NCBI GenBank assembly: GCA_951230915.1
Contig: OX579638.1
Location: forward strand, 10,558,696 to 10,622,695
Origin: Antitrichia curtipendula
Taxonomy: Eukaryota; Streptophyta; Bryopsida; Hypnales; Leucodontaceae
Reading direction: 5' to 3'
DNA length: 64,000 nucleotides
A model generated the notes under the pieces. The model saw only the letters and a program-made list of their open reading frames with translations. It searched no databases and was not told the origin of the DNA. Both the position numbers and the translations under genes were made by a program. Shown here one piece after another: positions 25,480-35,985 of this stretch. The first letter of the stretch is position 1. Each line of letters opens with the position of its first letter.

Positions 25480-25815
25480 TTCCCTCTGTCTCAAAATGAT
25501 CTTCTTGTTAGATCAAATCTTATGGATTAAGGTTAAAAATAACTTTTTCAGGTCTAGTTTTGCATAGTATGTAGAGTTTGGTGTTCTCTTTATATCCTAA
25601 ATTTTTTGAGTTTTGAAGCCCTTTTCAAAGTGTAATTTTTGAATATTGAAAAGTGAAATTTTTGGGGTGTTTTCAATGAGCACCGGTAAGTACTAGTTTG
25701 TTGATTGTGAGGTTGCCATTTTGTGGGCATTTAGCATATGCCTAAGACAATGTATAGACCTTTGTTTTGCTTCCCAAAGCTTAATTTATTTCAATTGGGA
25801 AATACTCAAAGAGAT
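25480..25815. mobile_element. Mariner/Stowaway-like element fragment with empty TTAA site
   Basis: The left end TTCCCTCTGTCTCAAAATGA, preceded by TA, is the plant Stowaway/mariner-type terminus. The body matches 34315-34613 and then 35529-35570. A single TTAA (25781-25784) sits exactly where the copy at 34.3 kb carries the 34614-35528 insertion. Similarity stops near 25815, so the right end is missing. Confidence 0.75.
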
Positions 25816-27965
25816 GCAAAAAAGTGAATGTACCTTCGTCAACTTTAACAACAAAATTTGAAATAAATATATTTGAAATTTGAAATTAAAACTAGAAAAT
25901 AAAACTTGGCAATTGTTGCTTGCACTCCATTTATAGACTTTGAAAAATATCTATAATTGAAACATTTATTGCAATTGAGAGCCTAATGTAGTAGAATCTA
26001 AATAATACACTATAATATAATTTTGGTCCATATGTCTTTTTTTTTAATTTATTTGAAATTTAAGTTATAAAATTATCTTCTTCATTCTATACTTCATTTT
26101 AAGGTAAGAACTATAAATCGGTCAAATAAATATTATAATTCATATACTTTGATTTCCATTTGTAGTTTTCAGAATTTTCAAAAATTTAATTTTTCTTTGA
26201 AAACTATTGAAAAAATCAATATGAAAAAAATGCATTTCTTAGCCAATAGAAGAATTTACCAAAAGTTTGTAAAACAATGAAATTAAAGTTTTAATTTGAT
26301 TTATTAGTCCAATTTGGCTTTGGGACATTTTTTTCCAATTGTTTTGGATGTTAATCATAAGATAACCATTTAAAGAATTTCTACACTAATTTTTGTTTTT
26401 ATTTCTATGTTGTGAAACTTTTTTAGATGATTTATATGATTTTTTTGCTATTTCTGCTTATTTATTTTAAATATTACAAAAAATAAACAAAAAATAAAAA
26501 TTTCTCATGAACCAAAATTAAAGGTCTTTAGGTCTCATAAAACTTTAGAATTCATAGTTTCAATTAACAAAAATATAAGATTTTTGTGCAAATACAATTT
26601 CAAATGCTAAATTTAGGGTAGATAGGTAGTTTTACTACTTTACAATAGATCAAATCTTGTATTGGTGAGTTCTATATGGATAAACCTATGATCATTGATT
26701 TAGAATTTTAGTGGGCATTATTGTGTTTGTTGCCATTTTATAATTGAATTTGACAACGATGCTAGCGCGCGAGCTTGGAGTGGCAAGCTTGGAGCAGCGA
26801 GCTTGCGAGCTGTGAGCGGGAAGCGTGCGAGCGGGGAGCCTTTAAAATTGAGACTTTTAAAATTTTGTCCCAAATAGGAAATTTTCTTTTTTTTTTTACA
26901 AAAGAAATGAATAATTTACTATTTATAGTAAGTTTTGGGCCTATGACCGTGTCACTTATAACCGTGGATTTTGTTACAGTTTAGGATTTTTATCTAAAAA
27001 TAGTCATTTTCTATGGAAAAATACATTCATACTTGTGTTCAAATTTTCAGATTTTTGTTCATCTAGTATAACTAAAATACATTAGCTATTGCTGACCAAT
27101 ACAACAGTTCTAAGTCACTTTGGCAAAAATTTGGTGTAACATTTTACTATCTAAATTGAAGATGAAAAATGGCAATGTCTGAATATTCCATAACGATTGG
27201 AATTTGCAACTTGCGCTACTAAATAATAGGGGAAATGAATTTGATGAATGAACAATACTTCGGGAAGAGATAAAGATAAATGCCACAAAATAAAAAATTA
27301 GTGTGATAAGCAATTCAGTCTCTTCCAGAGGTGTTTTATTTAAAAACTCTTTGCTTCATGGTTTCATATTTTTGAGAAGTGATTGTTATATTTGTATGTC
27401 CACATGTTGGCATCCACCAAAAAGAAACACCACATGCTAGTGTTATAAATTAACTGTCAACAAGAAGCTCAATATAGAAATAGTGCCTATTGGCATAATT
27501 TGGGACCTTGCGGAATTCAAACCCAAGCCATCATATTTTAGTCTCATAGACCTCTTACAAATATATTTCAACTTCATAGAGTGACCACTTCTTCAAAAAA
27601 ATAAAATATACAATGTCAAAGGCCTTTTTCATCCAAATGGACATCAAATGCCAAAAAAAAAATCATGGGGAAAAATGAGAAAGTATAAAAGAAGGAAGGA
27701 AAAGAAAGAAAGTAAAGAAAGTAAAGAGAATGAAAAAAAAGGATAGGAAAAATTTAAAAAAGTTGAAAAAAACTAAGTAATGGAAAAAAATTAGAAAAAG
27801 GTGGGCTTTACAAAGAATGTTTTCTTACATTCATGTTGAAAGTACTCAGTCAAAGATTTGCAATATTCACAAAGACTTGCTTGTAAACACTTCACTAATA
27901 AAATATATTACTAGACTTCATAAATGACTACACATTTTAATCCTGGAGATGAGCAAGAAGCCTCC
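25816..27965. other. AT-rich intergenic with module head and purine tract
   Basis: 26754-26850 is a GAGC-rich head (ATGCTAGCGCGCGAGC) related to the module at 5546, followed near 26940-26970 by TATGACCGTG and TATAACCGTGG. 27650-27800 is a strongly purine-rich (GAAA/GTAAAG) tract. No gene is supported. Confidence 0.5.
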
Positions 27966-27972
27966 GATGCTG

Positions 27973-28273
27973 TCATAATCGGCACCTTCTTCGTGTCAAA
28001 TTTTGAATCTTCATTTGAGCAATGCGTTTAAGAGTTTCATTTGGTGCTGAATCAGTTTTTGCTGAGGTTTGTATATTTTGCTTGGCTTTTTCTTGGAATT
28101 TCGTTGTTCTACTTGCATTGGCGATGATTACTTGTAGTTCGGCTGTACAACGAGAATGAGGGAGGTTATCCTTGGAAATGTATGGAGATACTGAATGCTT
28201 GCCGGATTTCATAACTATAAATGGTACTGGCTGAGGGTGAATAATTAAGATAGTAACATACCCTGAACCACCT
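27973..28273 (-). pseudogene. Probable last exon of the decayed locus
   Basis: This is an open stretch of about 100 codons ending at TGA (27973-27975). It begins after a possible acceptor, GGTGGTTCAG, near 28273. The product is basic and Thr/Lys/Arg-rich, with no recognised domain. The 28321-28893 stretch ends in a TAG just upstream in another frame, so linkage needs an intron I cannot place. Same strand and compositional similarity are the only ties to 30070-33301. Confidence 0.35.
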
Positions 28274-28320
28274 CTCAAAAGAGAAGCTAAGGGCCTTCAT
28301 GTGAGAATCAACTATTGTGT

Positions 28321-28893
28321 CTATGACACGAGGAAAAACCCTTCAGAGTGAGGGTTGCACATTTTCGAATGCCCAAGAAGCTTCTCTTTCGTGTAGACTG
28401 TCAAGCACGTCGACGGACTTAGTATAAGGTCCTCAGGAAGCATCAGTTCTCTTTTAACTATTTGTAAGTCTTCATTCTTGAGTCCAAGAATTTTCTGGTA
28501 AGTGTTTTGTCTCTGCAAAAAAATAGAGCCTTCCGGTTGCAGTAGGTTTGCAACAAGTATTAGAGGAGGTTCACTTCCACTAGAGCACTGACTTAGGTCG
28601 TCCCCTTCTGATTGGTGCGGGTTCAATTCTTCGAGAGCTAGTTGCAAAGTTGGTGCTGATTTGAACCCTACTTGAAGTATCCCTAGGGATGGACGTAAAA
28701 GAGTGTCGAGAGGTTCTAGAAATTCTGGTTCAACATGATTCAAAGTTTGAAACAAATAACTCAAAGCAATATCAACACCTACAGAGGGCAATGGATTTGG
28801 TCTGGGGATCTTAATTACAGACAATTCTGAATCCAAAATTTGATAATTTTCCTGAGACAGATCGAGAGATTGGCAAATGCCTTGACAAACCTA
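28321..28893 (-). pseudogene. Probable exon, unrecognised protein segment
   Basis: The open reading starts after CTCTCGCGTAG and runs about 190 codons to a TAG at 28321-28323. The text looks coding (SVGVDIALSYLFQTLNHVEP, then Leu/Glu-rich helices), but I recognise no domain. It may be the C-terminal part of the gene whose N-terminus is at 33301. The join to 29368-29937 could not be made in frame with confidence. Confidence 0.4.
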
Positions 28894-29367
28894 CGCGAGA
28901 GGAACAAACAAGAGGCTCTGAGATTCAATCCTTTACTCTAATTTGTGTTTGATGATTGCATGAGGATCAGAGCACAACGTCAAAAAACCACATGTAAGTG
29001 GGATTGACTTAGGGGATGCGATAAGCGTTTAGTAATCACTCACCGGAAGTGTTGAGTGCACAAACTAGTTGAAATTTTCTTTCTAAAACTCCTCTAGTTC
29101 TCCATGTAAGAATTAAACTGGATTTATAGTCAATTTTTGGAGGGCTATAGAAAACAAATTACAACTTACCCCTGATGGTATTCCATATCTGATGCTTGCG
29201 TCGATTTGGCGTCATTTAATGATATCCCTTGCCTAGCTTGTTTTGGGAGCTTAATTACGGTTATGATGATCATCATAGAACCTTCGTGGACCTGATGTGT
29301 TATCAGGATTGGGAGGATATTATGAATGAATAAACCCTTGCTGTCCTGAGCGGAATGATTTCTAAAT

Positions 29368-29937
29368 CTAGGTTTCGCCTGAGACATCTCGAAAGTATAA
29401 GTACTTCGTTGGGTTCCTCGCACTGGCCGCTGTTGGCGGATCCGTCAAAGGGCTCGCACTAGCTACTGTTGGCGGATCCATCAAAGGGTTCGCAGTGGCT
29501 GCTGTAGGCGGATCCGTCAAAGGGCTCGCACTGGCTGCTGTTGGTGGATCTGTCAAAGGGCTCGCAGTGGCTGCTGTTGGCGGATCCATCAAAGGGCTTG
29601 CAGTGGCTGCTGTAGGCGGATCCATCAAAGGGCTTGCACTGGCTGCTGTTGGCGGATCCGTCAAAGGGCTTGCAGTGGCTGCTGTTGGCGGATCCATCAA
29701 AGGGCTTGCAGTGGTTGCTGTAGGTGGACCTGTCAAAGGGCTCGCACTGGCTGGTGTTGGCGGATCCATCAAAGGGCTTGCACTCCGACTTCGATCTTCC
29801 CTGCTCGGGCTTTCGCATTCAGAAGATACAGTGTCAGTTTCGGCGCTTGGAATGATGTTCATTTCCCGCATACAATCGTAGGCAGCTTCCACTTCTTCAC
29901 TCGCTTTTACGAACTCATAGATGGGTAGACCTTCAGC
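29368..29937 (-). pseudogene. Exon with ten 12-residue PPT repeats
   Basis: An acceptor TTTTTGCAG precedes GCTGAAGG (start 29937, phase 0), which follows the donor at 30070 in frame. The first 50 or so residues are acidic and helical (YEFVKASEEVEAAYDCMREM). Then come a Ser/Arg-rich stretch and ten imperfect repeats of SPLTDPPTAASA or SPLMDPPTAATA. The frame closes at 29368-29370. The repeats probably form a disordered linker. Whether the TGA is the true end or an intron follows is unresolved. Confidence 0.45.
29433..29790. repeat. 36-bp in-frame minisatellite, about ten copies
   Basis: The unit is built on GGCGGATCCGTCAAAGGGCT followed by GC(A/G)(C/G)TGGCTGCTGTT. It repeats at exactly 36 bp, a whole number of codons. 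Because the period is a multiple of three, frames on both strands stay open across it; only the minus-strand frame joined to the upstream exon is likely coding. Confidence 0.8.
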
Positions 29938-30069
29938 CTGCAAAAACAACACGTCTTACTTAAAGGATATAGTCATATACCCATAAACATATATAGTGGT
30001 GAACGGGAATCACAATAAATTTCCGCGCTACCGAGCATGTGAAAGATACAAGGGTTCACGAGATCTTAC

Positions 30070-33000
30070 CAAGGCCAGCGTGGTGACATCGCCACCTGCC
30101 CAACAGTTAACCACGTGGCCCTTCAATTTCTTTAGCAACGGCACAATGAGATCCTTCAGCACAGGGAAAGCCACGCTGCATCTTCCGCCTGCCCATTCTG
30201 TTGAGTCGGACATTTGATCATCGTCATAGTATGGTCTTAGTTTCTTCTTGAATCCTGTAAACTTGGAAAAGGAGCAAATCTGGAATCAGGTTGTAGATGA
30301 TGAACATGTTCACGACTGCACGAGAAGTAAGCGTGGGCTTCTGAAAGTGTCGACCAGAATTTGGACAATACAGAAGCCGGTGTGCTCGCCAGATGGTGTT
30401 TGAGTCTGCAAAGGATTCCACTACCTTTGAACTCAGAGCGTCACAGATTATGACGGCTGGGGTAAGCAACGACTGCCGCGCGTCTTGTATGGACAAGCCT
30501 GACTCCATCGTCGGATCTTTCACCGAACGAACCAGTCGATCATGCACAGTCTCCAAATCTGTACGGCTCAAAAGCTGGCTTTTTCCATTTGCGTCAAAGC
30601 TGAAGAGGACCAGCAACTCCTACGTACTATAGCCTTGTACCTCCGGAAGGAACTGAAGTACTTGATTGAAGTTTTTCGCGACATTGACGGGATAATTCGC
30701 TGGAGGCTCTGGGGTCTGGTCGACCGCTGACAAACTTTGCAACTTCTCGATGATACTATTGAAGACTGCTAGGGTATGGTCCTTATCCCTCTGACTAGGG
30801 TGTAATGGGTTTGAATGTCTTGTTAGCCAAGAACTACCATTGCCATCTTGTAAGACCTTCGTCACAATGTTATTCACCATAGCATTGGTTAGGGAATACT
30901 CCTTCGCAACGTCCTGCCACTGCTCGTCCGTGTACTCCTGGTAATCTTCTTTCTTCGAGGGCAAATCTATACCCCTGAGCTCCGCCATCAACTCGTTCAT
31001 AATGATCCGTTGGCGCTTCCGGCTCGCGCACCAGTCTACCAGGGTCGTGCTATTTCGAATCTAACCGTGAGGCAACTTCCTACTCTTGATGCTCACCTCC
31101 TGGTCAAGAATTGCCTTCGCCAGCTCTCTGAGGTCGCTATCACGCAGTCCAATTGTTCTATCCACGTCGTTCATAGTGATGTCCTTGAAGGAAATTTTTG
31201 GGATCATTCCATCGTGTCTACAACCATCCTCCATGATAATCTTCCCCTCCTTCCATGCATCAAAAACATCCATCCACTTGTCATAAGTGGCATCTTCCAC
31301 AAAGCAAAGAGGGAATTTCTGTGTGGAGGTGGACACATTCTTGCCAAAGAAAGGACTCAGGTAGTCCTTCACCAGCCTCTGCACGCAGGGCATTCCAAAC
31401 ACACATCATCAAGATTACAAGATACAAGGGTTTCACATGTGACGACACACAAAAACTGCCAAAATGGCAGCTCTCAAGACACCATGCGATGTAAGAATCA
31501 CATGTTCTCGATACTCTATGTCTCCCCACCGAATAAAACAAGCTTCCAAATATTCTATGTCAACAAGCCTTCGCACCAGAATTCGGGCGAGCAAGTGCTG
31601 CCACCCGCTTCCTACATAGATCAATGGCTAACCTAATTCCTGAATCCCCCACCTCCTCAACTATGAGCTTGCCACGTCCAAAACTGGCGATCAAGAGTCG
31701 TCTCAATTCCATACCCAACCATCTCCACCGCACAGAGAATTCGCAATCGGGCAACCCCACACGACTATACACAAGCATCAGGCCGCTGGACGCACGGTGG
31801 GCTTCTTAGATATTCAACAAGCAAGTACGTCAAATGGATGATTATTTTACCATAACTATGACCGATTTTGATAAATGTTTCTTGCAGGCTTGCTACTGAC
31901 GCAATCACAGACAATGGAAATCCAAAACATCCATTTCTATTGGAATGAATTACAACTCAAATCAGAATAACCAGCTCGCTGCTCACGAACGCAATGACAA
32001 CATCAGTGGCAAACCTACGGGACATTGTTGGAATGTGAAGAACCCATCACACAATACAGCTTGGGGACTCTCCAAAACCTTTACAATTCTCAAGCTTTCT
32101 AAACCCTCAAAGTCTAGAATCCATTCAAAGGGAAGCACCATCGATCCCATCAATCCCGCATCGCCAATTCGGTCCCCCAAACAATGCAATACAAAGGTGC
32201 CATAACCAAGACACCAAAAGGGAAGGAAAAGAAGCAAAGTTTGCAATGATGCTTGGCAATCTCGGACGGACATCTACATGAGCCCATCCAGCTCTCAAAA
32301 TCCCCTGTTGCTACTTCCGCTCTCACCTCGCCCCTCCACTCCTCTGTCTCCCTTCGATTCTTCGCCTCAATTGCACAACACAAACTCACAACAACAATCC
32401 TCCGCACTCCATCATCACGTTACGAAGGACTTCCCCCTCTGCACCAGCCTCTGCACCAAAGAGATGAAATTTTCAGAGTACAAAACTTACAACGTACCTT
32501 GAATTCAGCGTCATGTTTGGCTCCAGCTTTCTTCGGAAGTGGCTGTCCCCTCTCGATCCATTTTGCCCTAGTATTTCGCAGTTGAGAGCGGAAGTTCTCT
32601 GTAATGGCCTTGTCCTTTACTTGAATGTTTAGGGCATTTGACACTTTGATTAAGAGATCCACGTCCCTCGAGTATACTGGCACGACATCAAACTCAGTGA
32701 AGAATTTGTGTCGGCTTGTTCCTACTTGCTCTTTCGCTGCAATTGCCGCACACGCTTAGTAAGTGTGCTGGCCCCCTATGACGTACCAATGAACCTCTGT
32801 TTCCCACCATGGAACGCGTCCTTTGCCCTTTTCCCACATTTCATCAATTCGCAGCATGAACCGTTTAATTAGCGCCGGTCCATCCTCTTCAGGACCTCCA
32901 CCCTTAATTGGCTCCTTCTCTAGCGGAACACAGTAAAGCTCGGGCTTTCGCCGAATTACTCCTAATGCTTCTTGCTCCAGCTGCAGCTGAACCTTCCGTT

Positions 33001-33301
33001 TCTCCATAAATACTCTGTACTTCAGAGAATCCGGTGCGAGATGGATAAATTCAGCACTGATTTTGTTCTTCAGGACGTTCGCTCCATACGGGAAACAGCT
33101 GCCCAAGCCTTCCTCAAGGCTCCTGTACATTGCCTCCACGGTCTCCGGCTTGGTCTTCGACGTCAGGTTGTTTGCGAGGACAATGGCGTCTGCGAGGGAC
33201 ATCTTCCCCAATCGTCTATTCGACAACATCGATCCAAAATCGTTGTCTCTCTTCCTCTTTGCTGGCCTTGCCCGAGAAGTCTCCTCTGGGCTAGACGCCA
33301 T
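30070..33301 (-). pseudogene. Decayed multi-exon gene, possible ParB-like domain
   Basis: Coding runs from ATG 33299-33301 (MASSPEETSRARPAKRKRD, a basic nuclear-signal-like start). Exons: 33301-32498, 31378-31097, 31015 to about 30260, then to 30070. Donors are GTACGT (32497), GTGAGC (31096) and GTAAGA (30069); phases agree. Three lesions are visible. TAA at 32756-32758 interrupts an otherwise continuous frame right after VIGGQHTY. TAG at 30620-30622 interrupts it again before ELLVLFSFDANGK. A one-base shift near 30255-30275 separates IIYNLIPDLLLF from KKKLRPYYDDDQ. Both stops would be Gln codons with one C-to-T change. The GGQHT motif followed by an Ala-rich helix resembles the G-x-H-R/T motif of ParB/sulfiredoxin-fold proteins; this is a weak assignment. 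No other domain is recognised. The roughly 1.1-kb intron (31379-32497) is pyrimidine-rich. The region is less AT-rich than its surroundings. Confidence 0.6.
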
Positions 33302-33584
33302 CGTCTCGTTCTTCACAGAAATGCAACAAAAAGCTTCAGAAATCAAAAACCCTAATCTGCAAACTTCTCTGCTTCGCGCTCAAGCCGTCTTTTTTAATCC
33401 GCCATAGCCATTATACTGAGAAGTAACAAGAGCTTGCAACCTGCTGTCTTATTTCAGAGGGCTCACCCTGTGATTGTTCTGAAGATTTACATCTTCAAGG
33501 ATGTCAATTCCCCAAAACAGGCCTCTTCCCATGTGGCGAATTCTTGTTAGTAGCCGGATTATGGTGTGGTGAACGTCTCTTCTA

Positions 33585-34159
33585 TTAACCCCTAAACGTC
33601 TGGATTCATCTCCAGAATTGACGATTAGGAAAAAACATTATAAAGTACAATTTGGAAAAATATTTTGGAATTAGTACACAAATGAAAGTTGTAGATTTTG
33701 ATTTTTTAACTCAATCCATACGGTTAGATCTACTAATGCTATCACCAATCTTTTTCTATTAATTTTAAAACAAAAAATTCAGAATTCCTTCTTAATTCAA
33801 TCACAAGCAAAATATTATCAATTTTTGAGTCAAACTTGTTGGAATGGATTTGAAATGAGGTTCTCTTGATATGGTGATTTTTTGAAATTTTTGTGACCTT
33901 TACATCTTTGACTTCATTTTTGCACATTCAATTTTGAACTAAAGTCAATGCAAGTTGACCACTTGACATCCTTCCACATTTGTAATTTTAGGAATGTATG
34001 TATTCTAGTAACACCAAATCCAATCCATAGATAGGACCACAACTTTATAAAGTATCACCAAAAACTACAATGACTTTCATCCAGCAGAAATCTAACAGAA
34101 ACAAGGGTCTGAATCTGTTCATCGTCCAAAAAATGGACGTTGGAGTGCTCCAGGGTTAA
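33585..34159. mobile_element. Possible third TTAA-flanked element
   Basis: TTAACCCCTAAACGTC on the left and, reverse complemented, TTAACCCTGGAGCACTCC then AACGTCC on the right share the TTAACCC start and ACGTC. The inverted ends are weak. The right TTAA is followed directly by CCCCTAAGGGAG. Confidence 0.35.
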
Positions 34160-34314
34160 CCCCTAAGGGAGAAGCACCTTAAAGTGTCCAAATAAGCAAT
34201 TCAGCATATTTACAAGCATCATCTCTTAAAACTTTTATTTTTGTAACATTAGCAAGTAAAAATCATGAATGTTAAAGAAAAAATAGATTTTTTAGATGTT
34301 GTATGTAAATTCTA

Positions 34315-35740
34315 CTCCCTCCGTCCCAAAATGATCTTCTTGTTAGACCAAACCTTATAGATGAAGGCTAAAAAAAACTTTTTAAGGACTAATTTTGCAT
34401 AGTATATAGAGTTTAGGGTTTTCTTTGCATCTTTAGAAATTTGAGTTTTGAAGCCCTTTTCAAAGTGTAGTTTTTGAATATTGAAAAGTGAAATTTTTAG
34501 AGTGTTTTCAAAAAACGCCAGTTAGCGCCAATCTGTTGATTGTGAGGTTGCCATATTGTGGACATCTAGCATGCCTAAGACCATGTATAGACCTTTGTTT
34601 TGCCTCCCAAAGCTTAACCCCTAAATGTCCAAACTGTGTTTTTTGGCAACATAGCAATTTTGGCAGCTCTCTACAAATGGAGTTTTTGTTTTTTTTTCTT
34701 CGAAATTTTCATAAAATATGGGGACAAGGAGTAGCTTTAAGGCACAACAATTTTCATAGCTTTTGGACACACAGAGAAAAGGTTATTCCATGCTATGTCA
34801 TTTTCACAATTTTTTTTGAAAAAGTACTTTTTTCAAAAAAAAATTAATTGAAATGGGTTTATTATACTTATATGTACATGGGAAGCTTTGAATCCTTCCA
34901 TTCCAATCTACAAGTCAAAAGTTATGAGGTTTTTTAGTTTGCAGATAGTTATGGATTCCCTACTTTAAAATAAACTTTAGAATCCTTTATTGAACTCAAT
35001 TTTCAATATTTTTTTGGAAAAAACAAAAACATTGACTGTAGATTGTTCATATCAATTTAAAACCATTGGGATTTTTGTTTTTTGATTCCATATATAAATT
35101 ATTAACAATTTAGTGTTTTGAATCATTCTCTACATAATTATGTTTACTACTTTTTTTCTACATATTGTATAATTCCAAAAGATCTCAAATTTTTCAAATG
35201 TATAGCCAACTTGCCTTGAAAGATGAATTCAAAGATTAACCACCGCTTTCAACATTTTTGCATATCAATGTGACCTTGTGAAGGGCAGCTACCTGTTTTT
35301 TTGTAGGAACAAAAAACGGCTTTTTGCAAATTCAAATGCTAATATCTTGCAATCTACATGGCAAAAAATTCTGAAATTTTTTCCACATATTCTCAAATAA
35401 GTTTATTACAAGATCTTATGGTTACATTTCTCTAAAAAAAGAATTTTCTAAAATTTGGTCCTTGTATTGGAAATGGCAATTTTAGAGTGTTTTTGGTGAA
35501 AACATAGTCTTTGACCTTTAGGGGTTAATCTATTTCAATTACAAAATACTCAAAAAGATGCAACAAATAAAAGCAAATAGTGTGGATTGATGCTTTCAAT
35601 CATTTTATTTTTTGTTTGTTTGATGTTTGCAAGTATGGAGGAGCATTATTTTGCTAGTCTCAACTAACAATCATAAGCCAAATTTGACCAATTTCAACAC
35701 TACAAAGTGCAATAGGAAGATCATTATGGGACAGTAGGAA
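34315..35740. mobile_element. Mariner/Stowaway-like element carrying a nested insertion
   Basis: The left end CTCCCTCCGTCCCAAAATGA and right end (reverse complement) TTCCTACTGTCCCATAATGA are inverted repeats flanked by TA (34313-34314 and 35741-35742). This is the terminus and target typical of plant Tc1/mariner MITEs. Without the inserted 34614-35528 element it would be about 0.5 kb. There is no transposase. Confidence 0.75.
34614..35528. mobile_element. TTAA-flanked element, subfamily II, 915 bp, nested
   Basis: TTAA lies on both sides (34614-34617 and 35525-35528). Inverted ends are CCCCTAAATGTCCAAAC and, reverse complemented, CCCCTAAAGGTCAAAG. The surrounding mariner-like DNA is continuous with the copy at 25480-25815 if this element and one TTAA are removed, so insertion and target duplication are directly visible. 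There is no coding capacity. Confidence 0.85.
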
Positions 35741-35985
35741 TATGATTTTTCAAAGTGCTAGCTCTCTAGCCCACTAGATCTGTCCTATAGATGCATCCAA
35801 ATCTGAACTCTGAAAAATTCAGCTAATAGCCAATTGAAATTAGGTAGGTGTCCATCAAATACATCAACAAATGAATACTACACACTTGGCAAACACATTA
35901 ATGTTGTGTTAGAGTCTACAAAACACAATTGGATGAATCTAGGATCCATTGTAAAGACACAAGTTTGATATTGGGTGCTTCTCCC

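Noticed and set aside
29433..29790. CRISPR-like repeat array
   Set aside because: The units are contiguous 36-bp tandem repeats without unique spacers, inside a coding frame of a eukaryotic gene.
29495..29881. Plus-strand Ala/Val/Gly-rich open frame
   Set aside because: A shadow of the 36-bp coding minisatellite on the minus strand; no start context or flanking exons.
31010..31636. Plus-strand 208-codon open frame
   Set aside because: It lies antisense to well-supported minus-strand exons and intron, with no domain and no matched splice sites.
30070..33301. Possible alternative genetic code (TAA/TAG read as Gln), as in some green algae and ciliates
   Set aside because: Two would-be Gln stops fit, and so would the LRR stop at 56350. 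But the riboflavin kinase gene ends normally at TAA exactly where the family ends, and the coiled-coil gene ends at TAA. The suspect loci also carry frameshifts, so decay is the simpler reading.
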